From assembly GCA_019671005.1 (NCBI GenBank), contig CM033726.1, positions 4,781,213-4,845,212 of the forward strand: 64,000 bases of DNA. Direction: 5' to 3'. The DNA is from Hibiscus mutabilis (Eukaryota; Streptophyta; Magnoliopsida; Malvales; Malvaceae). The position numbers and the translations under genes were made by a program. Below the pieces are notes generated by a model, which saw only the letters and a program-made list of their open reading frames with translations, made no database searches and was not told the origin of the DNA. Positions 47,481 through 59,360 of this stretch are shown piece after piece (positions within the stretch are counted from its first letter, which is position 1; each line of letters opens with the position of its first letter).

Positions 47481-49921
47481 ATGGGTGACGAAACTAAAGA
47501 TGTTTGGGAAGAAAGAAAATGAGGGAAGAAAAATTGTACTTGGTATAATTTACCAGACATGTAATAATGGGTAGAAAATATAAATAAGGCGGAGAAACAG
47601 AGAGAATTACATGAGAGTGCAATAAGAGAATCGGAATAACGAGAAAGAAAAATGAAGGGAGGGACCAAATTAATTTTAAGAAATATTTCTTTTCAAAAAT
47701 ATTTATTAATTTCATACAATAAACTATAGATTGGAGGTGACAATAGCTCGACTGACATTATTATTAGAGATGAGTACGTGTCAGGTCAAGTTTTTGTCAG
47801 TCCGAACCTGATCTGAACACATTATTTAAAAAATTCGACCCAAAATTTATATACTTAAACTCGACCCTAACTCAATTCAACCCGTTCTATAAAAAAATTA
47901 ATTTTGGGAACCTATTTGTAAAAAACTAATTTTAGAGACATAATTGTAAAAAAATAATTTTAAGGATTAAATTGTAAATAAAAAATTTAATTTTAAGGAT
48001 TTAATTATAAAAAATGTATAAAGAAGGGTATTTTTACAAATATCACTAAAAATATAAGAAAAATTGTACTATTAATCTTAGGTCAGGTCGGTTGTATATT
48101 TAAATAGAGACAAAAGAACACTATTAACTATTATTAAGTTACTATGGATGATGGACGTCAAATTCAAAAACAACTTTGATTGTTATTGTGCCTTTAATTT
48201 TTCTTTTTAATTTTATTTTGAATATTTTAATTGATATAATCCCTAAAATTTTTCTCATTAGTTACATTATTAAAGTCGTATTTTTTATTTTAATAAAATT
48301 TAATATCGTTTCTAGATTTAAAAAAAATAAAGCGGCTCAAAACGGCTCTATGAGATCTCGGTTTTATTGCACCGGTTGAACCATTAAATCTGTGGATTTT
48401 CGTTTCAACAACTAGTATCATTTTTTAATTAATTTTTAGACTGATTTTTGGAGTGGAAAATACCTCTAATATTAAAAATAATAAAGAAAAAGTTTAAAAA
48501 TAGTTCTTGAAATAAAAAAAATGTTTCAATCTAATTTTCGAAAAACTAATTTTTTTTTGACTTTTAGATATAAAATTATTAAAATATCATTCAATTTATT
48601 TTTACTCTCTAACTAAAAGTGTAAAATGAACGCGTTGACTTTAAAAAATATTTCATGTATTGGTGGTGAAAAATTTATTTTCTACAAGCGGGTTCAATTC
48701 AAGTTTAGAAGTTTAGTATAGGATTATAGTTTAAAAATTTATGTTTGTGAAAAAAAATTTACTGTCAGTGCATGTAATAATAACACTTAAACTTTTTCAC
48801 AATACTTGAATCTAACGAATAATTTCAGTGAAAAAATGATAATGTTCATCTTAAGAAACTCAAGCTTTAACAGCTTTATCTGCAAAGTGTGCACGTTATA
48901 AAAGCCTAGTTATTTATTGTGGTTGAAAACGCTTTTTAAGGCAAAAAAACAATGAAGAATAAAGAGTTTTTAGAAGAAAATAATTTTTAAACCAACATTA
49001 TAACTTAAAAACAAAACCTAAAAAATAGTGTGTTTGGACATGAAACTATCAAAAGACATAAGGTAAAAAAAAACCCTCAACGTTAATCACTTTTTTTCAA
49101 TTGTGCCTTTAAAAATTGTTCTCTTCGATAATGTAAACCCTAATATTCCATTTAGAAGAAAAAAAACTCTTTTTGGATGATCAATTCTTTATCACTCTAC
49201 ATTTAATTATTCATGGAATAAAATTTTATTAAAATATTTTTTATATAAAATATTTTTCATCCACGTAATGAGTGCAATAAATTATGCTTTATAAGAACTA
49301 GAGGTCAACATTCGATCGAGTGGGTTGAGTTTACGAGTCTTATTTTATAACTCAAATTTTATTTGAATATTTTTCGAGTTAAGTTGTTAGAGTTTATGTT
49401 CCAATTTAATTGTAAAACATTTATAATGTTATGGTACTTATTGGTTTCCTTTTAAACGGCTTTCTATAACCATACAGAATATTCATATATATTATTTCAC
49501 ATTTTTCATATGCAATATATATTGGAAAAAATTGAGGGATTCAGCTCGAGCTTAAAAATCAATCCACTAATTAATAAAAATTTTGAGTTATTTGAATTCT
49601 CATTCTATGACTCATACTTTATTTAAAATTTGTTCAAGTTAAATTAAATTACGTATTTTTACATTGAATTGAATCAAAAAAATTATTTTTATAGTCCAAC
49701 TTTACTTACTCTAACGAGAACCATCCCCGAGAGATTAACAAAGATTATTGAAGATGATACTTCAAGTTAAAAAAAACGTGATATATCTTTGATTTATAAT
49801 TAAAATTAAAAATAAATTAGACATTTGATGGTTTCTTAATCAGATTACTAATTCATACACGCGAAGTAAAAGAAAATATTCTATAAATAGAGTTGCATTG
49901 TGATTATGTGTTATTTAATTA
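47481..49921. other. Upstream region of the PIN gene and spacer
   Basis: Two TGTCTC auxin-response-type hexamers point towards the gene on the minus strand (47940-47935 and 48112-48107). They lie in a MITE-like patch (GTCAGGTCAAG... with GGTCAGGTCGG near 47770-48090), so they may be chance. No other gene was recognised. Confidence 0.35.
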
Positions 49922-49930
49922 TATTAAAAA

Positions 49931-51202
49931 GCCTTTAGTAGTCTCAATTTATCGATTTCATCCCTATAGTATTTTCGCATCAATTTAGCCACTAAAGTAG
50001 TCGAATTGCATCATCATTTGCCCTTTGACTGACGGAAGCCAACGTTGACCGCTACAGTGCTGATGTGGCAATCAACGATGCTAACGTGGCAGTCCATGTG
50101 TGAAGATGAAATGGAAGAAGGGCAAAATTGATTTTCTGGCCTAGTTTGAGGGCAAAATTAATTTTCTAGTTGAGTACGAGAGCAAAATTGATTTTTAGTT
50201 AAAAATAAGAATTTAAAAAATATTAAAATACTAAAATGATGTAAAAATTTTAAAAACATTTAAAAATGTTTTATTAATATACGGCTAAAAATAACAAAAA
50301 TCTAAAAATCTAAAAATAAATAAAAATTATAAAATTAAAATATCAGAAGCTATTAAATTATAAATTATTCAACAATCAAAACTTAAAAATAAATTCTACA
50401 CTCTAATCCTAATTTCTAAATTTCAAACTCCAAAAATCTCAAACTCTAAATTACAAACTTTAAATCCTAAACCCTAATTGAAAATTTTATCAATATAAAG
50501 TGATTATGAAACATAAAAGTATGTGTATAAATTTTATCAAGTAAAGGGTTTAAATTTTAGAGTTTAAGGTTTGTGATTTAGAAATTAGAGTGTAGAGTTC
50601 AATTTTTTTAGTATCGAGAGATAGGGGCACAAAAAAGGATAGAAGATTTTTGTTCGGTTGAGAGAATCACATTAACTCTATTTTAGGATTCTTTCTTCCT
50701 TACATTCTTTGAAGAGAAAGAAAACCAAAATCGTCTAAATTTTTTTGATGAAGGTTTCTATATATATTTTTAATACTTTATAAATATTTCAAATTTTAAT
50801 TGTTGAATAATTTATAATTTATTAGCTTATGAAATTTAAATTTTATATTTATTTTTAGATATTTTTAATTATTTTATTTTATTTTTAGTCATATATTAAT
50901 AAAATATTTTTAATTTTTTTTATTAATTTTTATGTTATTTTAATATTTTAGTCATATTTTTTTGCCTAAAAATCAATTTTACCCTCAAACTCGCTTAAAA
51001 AATCAATTTTGTCCCTCTGCCACGTCATCTTCACATGTGGATTGCCAAGTCAACACCATATTGGTCAATGTTGGCTTCCGTCAGTCAAGGGGCAAACGGT
51101 GATGCAATTCGACTACTTCAAGGGCTAAATTCATGCGAAAATACCATAGGGACGAAATCGATAAATTGGGACTACTATAGGGGCAAAAGTGACCCTGAAG
51201 CC
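49931..51202. mobile_element. Foldback element of 1272 bp with perfect 9-bp target duplication
   Basis: TATTAAAAA flanks it at 49922-49930 and 51203-51211. The arms of roughly 600 bp are inverted copies almost to the centre; examples are AATTTATCGATTTCATCCCTA versus TAGGGACGAAATCGATAAATT, and CTGACGGAAGCCAACGTTGAC versus its complement near 51061-51085. The left end lacks about 20 bases present at the right end. The inner arms hold CCTAAACCCTAA-type sequence. It is non-coding and probably a Mutator-like foldback. Confidence 0.88.
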
Positions 51203-51309
51203 TATTAAAAAATAAAAATAAAACCAACAAGAGTTGGATGCAAGGTGTGTGTGCGTGTCGTTAAAAAGTTAAGAATATGTATGAACATATACTAACTTAT
51301 AATCACATT

Positions 51310-51440
51310 TGGTCTATTAAAAAAAGAGTTGGATATAATGGCAAGGCACATTGCTTTCATAAGGAGAGAACTTGAGTTCAAATCTGGAAGACAATATTAT
51401 TTGGAAGAGTCATGAATTTCGAACATAGACTATAAAATGA
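51310..51440 (+). repeat. tRNA-derived SINE-like fragment
   Basis: ATAATGGCAAGGCACATTG resembles an A box, and GAGTTCAAATCTGG, about 35 bases later, resembles a B box. The tail and target duplication are not clear. Confidence 0.35.
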
Positions 51441-51509
51441 ACATGTACGTGTCGACTGACTAACGCTTCACAAATAATTGAAGAATTAATGTAAATATGC
51501 CAGTAAATA

Positions 51510-52905
51510 ATGCAAAGTTTAGGTCTTTTGCGTACAAGTATACACGATCAGTAAGTAATACAACAGTAAGCTGAGTATCGTATCCACGGGAATTGTTCAA
51601 GAATTACATGCCACTATATTTACTTGTGAATGGGAACAAATGAGTTTGATTTAGGTTTTGAATTTTGATTAGGAAAAATGACTAAGGAAAGTAAAATGAA
51701 AATTCAGGTGGATTGACAAACAAATGTATTTAGATGGATGGTTGGCGTTGGCAAGACACACTTGGATTTACGCCTAGGGAATACATCAATCAATAATTTT
51801 CAGCCTTGATTTTTATGCCGAGCAGATTTTAAAGTTAGTATTGCCTCTGTCGACAACAACATTCTAAGTTAATCACGATTAACCCCTATATTTTTATAGC
51901 GATGTTTTTCAATAATTAACTTGGCAAAGTTTGAATCTTTACTCCTAAGGGGTAGATTCACTTCCGAAGTAAGCTCGTCTACTTGAACATTTTCTGTCGA
52001 AGCTTCTCACCTTAGTATTTGACAATTAATCGTTACCTCTTAAGTCTGTTAAGATATTAAGGGGTAATATGCATGCAATGCCAACTGTCATATGGCAAAA
52101 AATTTAAGAAAATTAAGCACTAGCATAATAGAAAAAAATGTCAAGGCATTCAATTATTAAAAACTGAAAATACTAAGCGCTCATCGCAAAAGTATCTCCA
52201 ACCAACTTAAAAGAATTAGTCCATGGTTGGGGGAACCATCAACACATCATTGTTTGTAAAGATCACCATCATAATGAAATTAATAACAAGAGAAATGGAC
52301 AAAGAAGGAGATTCGTCGATGCAACCCTTCAATGGATCCAAAGCTCTCAGTTTTAGCCTGGTCGAACCACGGTTTGCCCTCTACCCTCTTTCTTCACCAC
52401 AGTGCAGCCTCTTTGGCTCATTGATCGACTTCCTTTATATAGGCACTCGTAGAAACCCTAGGTTGGGTTTGAATCTTAAAAGTTGGTTGGGCACCAAGAT
52501 AGACACATTATCTTCTTATCCTCTTATCATCTCTTTTGAAATTAGGACTGACTGAGCCTTTGACCAACGGCTAACTAACCGGACATCGACCATCCTTCTT
52601 TTGCCAACCGAGTATGAAAATCTTCATCCTACTTTTGCCATCGGCACTCGTCATTTCTCTTTTGCTTCTCTTGCTTTATGCCAACTGCTCTTGTCCTGCT
52701 CTGCTCTGCCAAACCTGCTTTTGTACTGCCACAACAAGGAAAATACCCCTTGATTCTGGCAATAGAAGCATTCCTTAACTCTTAGATGCAAATGCATGAA
52801 TCTACTAACTAAATGCAAAAATCAGTACTAAAAGTCAAGCAAAAACATGACAATATATACATGAAAAATAATACTTTTGAGGAGTTAACAATACGTTATC
52901 AAAAA
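51510..52905 (-). mobile_element. Non-autonomous repeat element of uncertain class, about 1.4 kb
   Basis: One end holds GTATCGTATCCACGGGAATTG (51577-51597), a phrase I associate with widespread plant dispersed repeats. The other end, read on the minus strand, starts TGATAACGTATTGTTAACTC. A 110-codon frame at 52223-52555 has no recognisable domain and is probably not a gene. The class (LTR-type or other) and exact borders are unknown. Confidence 0.4.
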
Positions 52906-54152
52906 ATAAAAAAATAAAAAAAGTGCAGGACAAATTACAATTTCATTATAGAATATTTTTTCACTACCAATACATAATTATTCTTATCATCACTTAATTA
53001 AGAATATGATTGTATCAAATTATAATTTATAATTAAGTTTTATACACATTCAATTATAAAAATTATCACCAACCACCAGTTAGTTTAGTGAGATGAGACA
53101 AAAGATTCCTTAAGCAAGGCCAGAGATTTAAATCTTGACATTGTGAATTGAGAAAATTGACTTAGAAAAATCACTTCTACAATAGACCTCTACAAAACTC
53201 GATTTGAATCAATCGATCAATAAGTCAAAAACTAGTAGTCAAACTCAAGATAATAATAAAATTATCAAGATTGAGATTTTGGAGGGAGTCTACGTTCATG
53301 GGCTAAGAATGTATTTATGAGTAAAAGATTTTCAAGTCAAAGACAGAGAGAAGAACCGCATGGATTGGATTGATCGGTGACACTCACACACTAGTGTGTT
53401 CTTATACGTTACATGAAATTAAAATATCCACACAATTTTAACCATGTACTCCACCGCTTTGACTTACTGCATCGTTTAGTTTTACTCACTAAGATCCTAC
53501 TTTTCGCAAATAAATAAATAAAATTTTCATTTAAATTACGAAAAGTCTAACTATTATTTCATCAATTCAATTGATTTTTTTAAAATAACAGGTGTCGTGT
53601 TAAAAACTCTATTAATTTAATCGAATCCATAAGAAATTTAATGTAAAATGAGTTAAAACTCATTGATACTCGTATTACAAAATATCACATTTTTCTTGAT
53701 TAATTGTCAGCTAGCTTTATTAAAATTGAAAATAAAGACAAAACAATCAAAGGGACCAGTTTTCCAAGAGACTAAAGGTCAGTTCATAAAGGGAAAGAAA
53801 CTGTCCAGAAAACAAAAACAAAAAGATGAGATCAATAAGGAGAAAAAACCCCAAAACAAAGAGAATAAAAATAAACTGATGCTAGTCTGACCATATCCTC
53901 CAATCGATCTAGATAGAATCTGAATGAAGATGATAAAAAAAATTAAAAAACTTGGAGGAAAAAAAACTAAGGGTTGGCGATTCAAAACAATAAAGGAGCA
54001 AAAAAACCTCAGTTGCAAACAAAAAATACCCAACAATCAAGGCGGATCAATCCATCTTCTATCTTCAGCTGCTCATGCTTCAACACAGCTTGGAGCTTCT
54101 TCTACCCAGATTTGGTCACTTGGTAGCCGAGAATGGAAACGAGCCATCGAAT
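52906..54152. other. AT-rich spacer with a SINE-like fragment
   Basis: Near 53075-53150, TTAGTTTAGTGAGATGAG and GATTTAAATCTTGAC look like degenerate A and B boxes. A purine-rich AAAG/AACAAA tract covers 53735-54005. No gene was recognised. Confidence 0.35.
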
Positions 54153-55078
54153 GTGTTGAGATATTTGATTTTGATATAACTTAAAGAAAAATGTTTTGAG
54201 ACTTCAACTAATTTGCAAAAATATTTTAAAAGTCTATGAACTTGAAAAATATGTTTGAAATGTTTTTAAATGGCTTCTAACATGTCTTAAATGATTTTAA
54301 ATAGACAAATTGTCAAAAACTGGCCTTGAGTACCGGTACGTATGTCCCCGTACTGATACCCAAAATGCCCGTATCAGTACAGATTTTCGCGTACCGATAC
54401 ACACCCTTGTCTCCAAGTTTTGGCAAATTCCAGTAACCAAATTGCATATCGATACTCTTGTATCAAGTACCGATACCCTTTGTATTAAGTGCTCCAATGA
54501 CTATTTTTCTTAAGGCAAGTATCGATACCAAACCTCGAATACCGATATGCCTTAATCTAAAACTGCATTTATAGCTATAATTTATGTCCACAACGGCTAG
54601 TAACGGTCATAAAACTATTAGAGGTTTTAAAAGACTTCTCCAAGCACCATGAAACAAAAAGAAACAACACTATCAACATTCATATATAGAAAAAGTGTTT
54701 TAGTGCTTTAATTGTCAATTTCTTTGTAGAACACACTTGTAAGCTCAATTGTCATACATGCTCAAGTGTTAGGTTTTGGGTGAGTGCTTAGAATTGCAAA
54801 CAATCAGCATTGTGAGGTTTTCCCTAGTTTGCTCATTTGTTTATCTTGTAAGAGAGGATTTTACAAGACTTTGGAGTATAAATCTTGTGTTGTAAGAGTT
54901 ATCTCCTTGAACCCGAGAAAAAGGAAAGAATTCATAGTACATTGGGAAATCTGTGCTAACATAATGGATGTAGACTCGGTTGAATAGTCAAACCATTTTA
55001 AAATCATCGTGCAATATTATCTATTATTTTTAGTTTTAGCCAATTCATTAGGGAAGCAATTTTAACCCTCTTAGCACT
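54153..55078 (+). repeat. Probable LTR-like fragment with GTACCGATAC motif cluster
   Basis: It begins near TGTTGAGATATTTG. The section 54720-54990 (CACACTTGTAAGCTCAATTG, TTGTAAGAGAGGATTTTAC, GTTGTAAGAGTTATCTCC) has the wording typical of the 3' part of Ty1/copia LTRs. The GTACCGATAC cluster lies at 54330-54550. No internal retrotransposon sequence adjoins it and no target duplication was found, so it may be a solo LTR or a piece of one. Confidence 0.45.
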
Positions 55079-58000
55079 AACGGTTGGAGTACGAGCCTAT
55101 CAAAATGTGTTGTCATGTTTCCTTCACGGTAAGTAAAGCTAAAATTGCAATCAAATAGCTGTTTTGAAAGATTTTTTTACATCTGAAATTAGGGCACTAA
55201 TATACGATCTATCCTCTATGTCTGACTTGAGTTTGAAGATGATTGATAGAGTGTCTCCTTCTAAGACTATACGGCGAAAACCCATTTCGATAGCCAGTTT
55301 AATTCCCTAGACTGTTGCCTGAGCCTCGGCCGCAAAACACGATGAGGTATGATAAAACAAAAGACAGCTTGCTCCAAGGATGAAACCCTCACTATCTCGA
55401 ATTACCACCCTCACTAATGCAGATTTGTTTGCAGGAACATAACTCGCATCGAAATTTACTTTAACCAAATGGTAGATTGGAGCTTGCCATCTTATCACCT
55501 GTGGAGAAGCACTGAGGGTTAGACTAGAATGGAGCTTATTAAGCTCAATACAGTAGCTCTGGACAAAGGTAAACACTTCCTCAGGTCGTGTAGTAAGTCC
55601 ATCAAAAATAAATTTATTACGAGTAAACTGTAAAGCATAGACTGTCATTATGATTTTCTTCTAATTCCCCTTCAAATTTGCGTTGAAAATAGCTTTTAGC
55701 CAAGCAGAAAAATTGACTTGAGTAGTAGTAGATGGTATTGAAATGTCTATAATAAACCAGACCTGTTTGGCAAAAGGACACTCATAAAGCACATGGATCA
55801 CATCTTCTGGGGCCTGGTGGCATCGATAACATAGAGGATCCATTGCGATTCTTTTGTACACAAGATTGCACTTTGTAGGCATATAGTTTCGGAGTAACTT
55901 TCAGCACTGTATCTTTATTTTAGAGGGACACTTAGAGTGCCATACCTTTTTTAGGACTTATTTATTGCAACTATTTGGAGGTGGGTGCGTGAGTAGGTAT
56001 CTATAACCACTGTGAATTGTGTAATTCCCTGAGTGTTCTCCGCACCAAACAATGGAATTTTCTTGTCCACTCCTCGAAAAAGGAATACACCTAATCTCTT
56101 CAGCTTTATTAGTTGAGAAGATCTGCGAGATAGGGTCAGATTCCAGTCTCTTGTTATTGAATCAATTAGTTCAGAAACCTATAAATATTGTCTACCTGAG
56201 ATGAAGATACCTTTTTTAGAGGCAATGATGATAGCCAACAATCATTCCAGATGGAAATAAAAAGACCAGTACCAACCTTCTATCTAATTCCCATTTTTAA
56301 CAGCCCTCTTGCACTCCAGATACTCCTCCAAATGAAAGAAGGATTAAAACCCAACTTTGCGTGCATAAAATCTATTATAGGGTGATATTTTGCCCGATAT
56401 AGTCTACCAATCAAGAAATCTAGGCTGGTAAGGATCCTTCAGCCTTGTTTTGCAAGTAGAGCGATATTAAATTTAGACATATCATGAAAGCCTAAACCCC
56501 ATTATCCTTTAACTGACAAAGATGGAGCCAGGAGCACCAGTGTATTCCTTTTTTATCCTTTGAATTCTGCCACCAAAATCTGGTAATGATAGATTCCATA
56601 TCTCTGCAAAAAGTCTTCGAGAACAAGAAGTAACTCATAGCATATAAGGGTATAGCTTGTAAGACCGCTTTTATAAAAAAACCTCTTTCTCCCCACAACG
56701 AAAGATTTCGAAGGCTCCAACTAGTTATTCTTTCAATAAGCTTATCGCGCAAGTGCATAAAAGCCTTCTTCTTGTTTTTTCCCACTAGGATCGGCAGCCC
56801 CAAGTATTTTTTTGGATTTAAACCACTAGTGATACCCAACACCCTTTTAACGTCTGCTCTTGTGTCAGCAATGGCATTCGTACTGAAGAAAATTCCTAAT
56901 TTTTCAAAATTAATAAGTTGACCAGAGCAAGAAGAATATACCAACAACAAATTACGTAAAAGCCTAGCCTAAGAAGCCGATGCCTCTCCAAAGATAAGGC
57001 TATTATCGGCAAAAAACAAATGGATGATAAGAGGGGCACCCCTAGTGATGCGCAAGCCAATACCAGTAGCAGACTGTCGGAGAAGTGAAGAAAGTCCTTT
57101 AGTGCAGATTAAAAACAAGTATAGTCTCAAACGGTCTCCTTGACGCAACCCTCTTGACGGAAGAAAAGGATCACCAACAGTACCATTCATTACTATAGAG
57201 TAGGAGACAGTAGTTACACAATGAAGAATCATAGAAATTTAATCAGTTGTAAACCCCATCTTCTTCGTTAGAGATTCAAGGAAGTCCTATTCTACTCGAT
57301 CGTAGGCCTTGCTCATATCAAGTTTTAGAGCGTAAAAGGCCTTTTTTCCTTGTCTCTTATTACGCAACGAATGAATGACTTCGTAAGCTGCTAGGATGTT
57401 GTCTGTAATCAGACGCCTCGGCACGAAAGCACTCTGCGCTTTATCTATACATAGGGGGAGAACCACTTGGAATCTGTTAACCAGAACCTTTGAAATTATC
57501 TTAAACAAAACATTGCAGAGACTGATTGGTCTAAATTGAGCCATCGAACTTGGGGTATTAACTTTCGAAATTAGCACAATATGAGTTTGATTAAAACATG
57601 ACATAGGAATTTCACCTTTAGTACTAAAATAAAGAAATCAGCAACATCCTTACCCAAAATATGTCAAAACCGTTGATAAAACATACCCCCTAATCCGTCT
57701 TCCCCAGCAGCTTTGAGACCTTAACCGCTGATTATATTTCATTATGTGTAAAAGGGCGTAGCAAAGTCGAATTTATTTCTTTCATAATACAGCTGGAGAT
57801 GCCATTAAGAATCCCGTCACAATTTCCAACACCACTGTAAGAGAAAAGGTCTAGAAAATAGCTTCTTGCGATCTGCCCCAAACCTTCTTCATCATAAATA
57901 ATTTCCTCAGACTCATCGGTCAAAGTTGCTATCTGATTTTTCCTTTTCCTCTAAGTTGCCATGATATGAAAATACGTAGTATTTTGGTCCCCATGTCGAA

Positions 58001-58868
58001 GCCAGGTAGAACGCGCCCTTTATTCCCAGTGAAGTTTCTCTCTGTCCATTTTTAAATTCAGTTCAAGTTTCGTTTCAACTATATCACCAAAAGTTTCATC
58101 AGTAGGGGCTAATTATGCTAAACTCTCTAGCTTTTCCTTTAAATCTGAGACAATAAATTTTTTTCTCCCGCTGAATCTTTTTGAACCAAGTCGTCAACCC
58201 AGCACTGGTTTGCTTTAATCTGTCCAATAAATCCCCAGAAGATGTTGTCCACAATTTCTTATAGTAGGCTCGCAGGAGTTTTCCAATAACTATGATGCTT
58301 CGAACCTGAAATGCCCTGTTTTGTTTGAAGATGCTGAATTGGAACCAATATCCAACATAAGTGGACAGTGATCTGAAAAAGAGTGAGTCAGATGTTTTAG
58401 ATGATAATCCAGAAAAAGGTACCACCAGACCTCGTTTGCAACACCTCGATCCAAACATTCTCGGATGATTGTAACAACACGCCGTCCTTTCTCCCAAGTA
58501 TACCATGAGCCAGAATATTCCATATTAGCAAGAGAGCAATCATCCAACACAATCCTAAAAGATTTCATCTGGAGACCGCTTCTAACTAAACCTTCTCTTT
58601 TTTCAAAAGCTAACAGAATCTCATTAAAGTCTCCTATCACTATTCAGGGAACATCAGGATCAGTATCCAATGAATGCAACAAATTCCAGGAGTTCATTCT
58701 TCTTTGTTCTTCAGGAGCTCTGTAGAACCCAGTACAACGCCACCTGTTTTCATTAGAATCATCTTCTATCATAACGTCTATGTGTCTAGCAGAATAGGAT
58801 CATAGAGAAACGACACACGAATTTTTTCAACCCATAGATAAACCACCACTACGACCGATAGCACTAAC
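55079..58868 (-). pseudogene. LINE-type (non-LTR) retrotransposon ORF2, inactive
   Basis: Read on the minus strand, the domains come in order. The endonuclease is at about 58866-58290, with AIGRSGGLSMG, FYRAPEEQRR and VIGDFNEI. The reverse transcriptase is at 57604-56492, with FRPISLCNVLFKIISK, LKLDMSKAYDRVE, GLRQGDR and FADN in place of the catalytic FADD. The zinc-binding RVT domain is at 55882-55661 (CYRCHQAPEDVIHVLYECPF). The RNase H domain is at 55648-55080 (VKVNFDASYV, ending YREGNMTTHFDRLVLQPL across a frameshift). Several in-frame stops interrupt it, such as Trp codons changed to TAG or TGA after GRSGGLSMG and after AYDRVE. ORF1 and the front of the endonuclease are missing because a copia element begins at 58869. 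A working copy would make an RNA-copying endonuclease/reverse transcriptase. Confidence 0.88.
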
Positions 58869-59345
58869 TGTTGGATTAAAATCCGTAATAGTGGGCACAT
58901 ATGTATAATGTATATTGCTATTTTAAAGTATGACACAAAATTAAGTGACCAATTATGTTAGGCGTGTCATGTGTATTAAAATGTCATGGAAATAAAAGTG
59001 TAGATACCATAAGATGTATTTATAATTCGATGAGGGGCAGAGTTATAAATACTTAATAGTTGATTATTAAATCAACTATATAAAGAGGTAGTGGTCCCCA
59101 AGAAATAGGTTAACTTGTTTTTCTCTCCTTCCCCGTCAGAAAGTTTTACATCAAGAGAAAACCTATATTCTTGGAAGATCAATACCAAAGATTTGGGATT
59201 TCAACATCAAGATTCAAGGTTTTTCAATATATCGATTAATTCAGGTACGCTTCCGCATTCGGTTTATTTGGTTTATTGTTCTTGATGATTTGACATGATA
59301 GATCCTGGGTTTAGATTTCATATCTGTTATGGTTTAATTCTAACA
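58869..59345 (+). repeat. 5' LTR of the copia element
   Basis: The LTR is 477 bp, starting TGTTGGATTAAAA and ending TTTAATTCTAACA, which are imperfect inverted ends. A TATA box TATATAAAG lies at 59077-59085. Confidence 0.85.
59077..59085 (+). promoter_or_regulatory. TATA box of the copia LTR
   Basis: TATATAAAG lies in the middle of the LTR; transcription would start about 30 bases downstream. Confidence 0.6.
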
Positions 59346-59360
59346 AGTGGCATCAGCGCC
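59346..59360 (+). other. Primer-binding site of the copia element
   Basis: AGTGGCATCAGCGCC directly follows the LTR and differs at two bases from the standard TGGTATCAGAGC match to initiator tRNA-Met. Confidence 0.8.

Noticed and set aside
52223..52555. 110-codon frame in the 51.5-52.9 kb repeat
   Set aside because: No signal, domain or conservation that I can recognise, and it lies inside a dispersed repeat.
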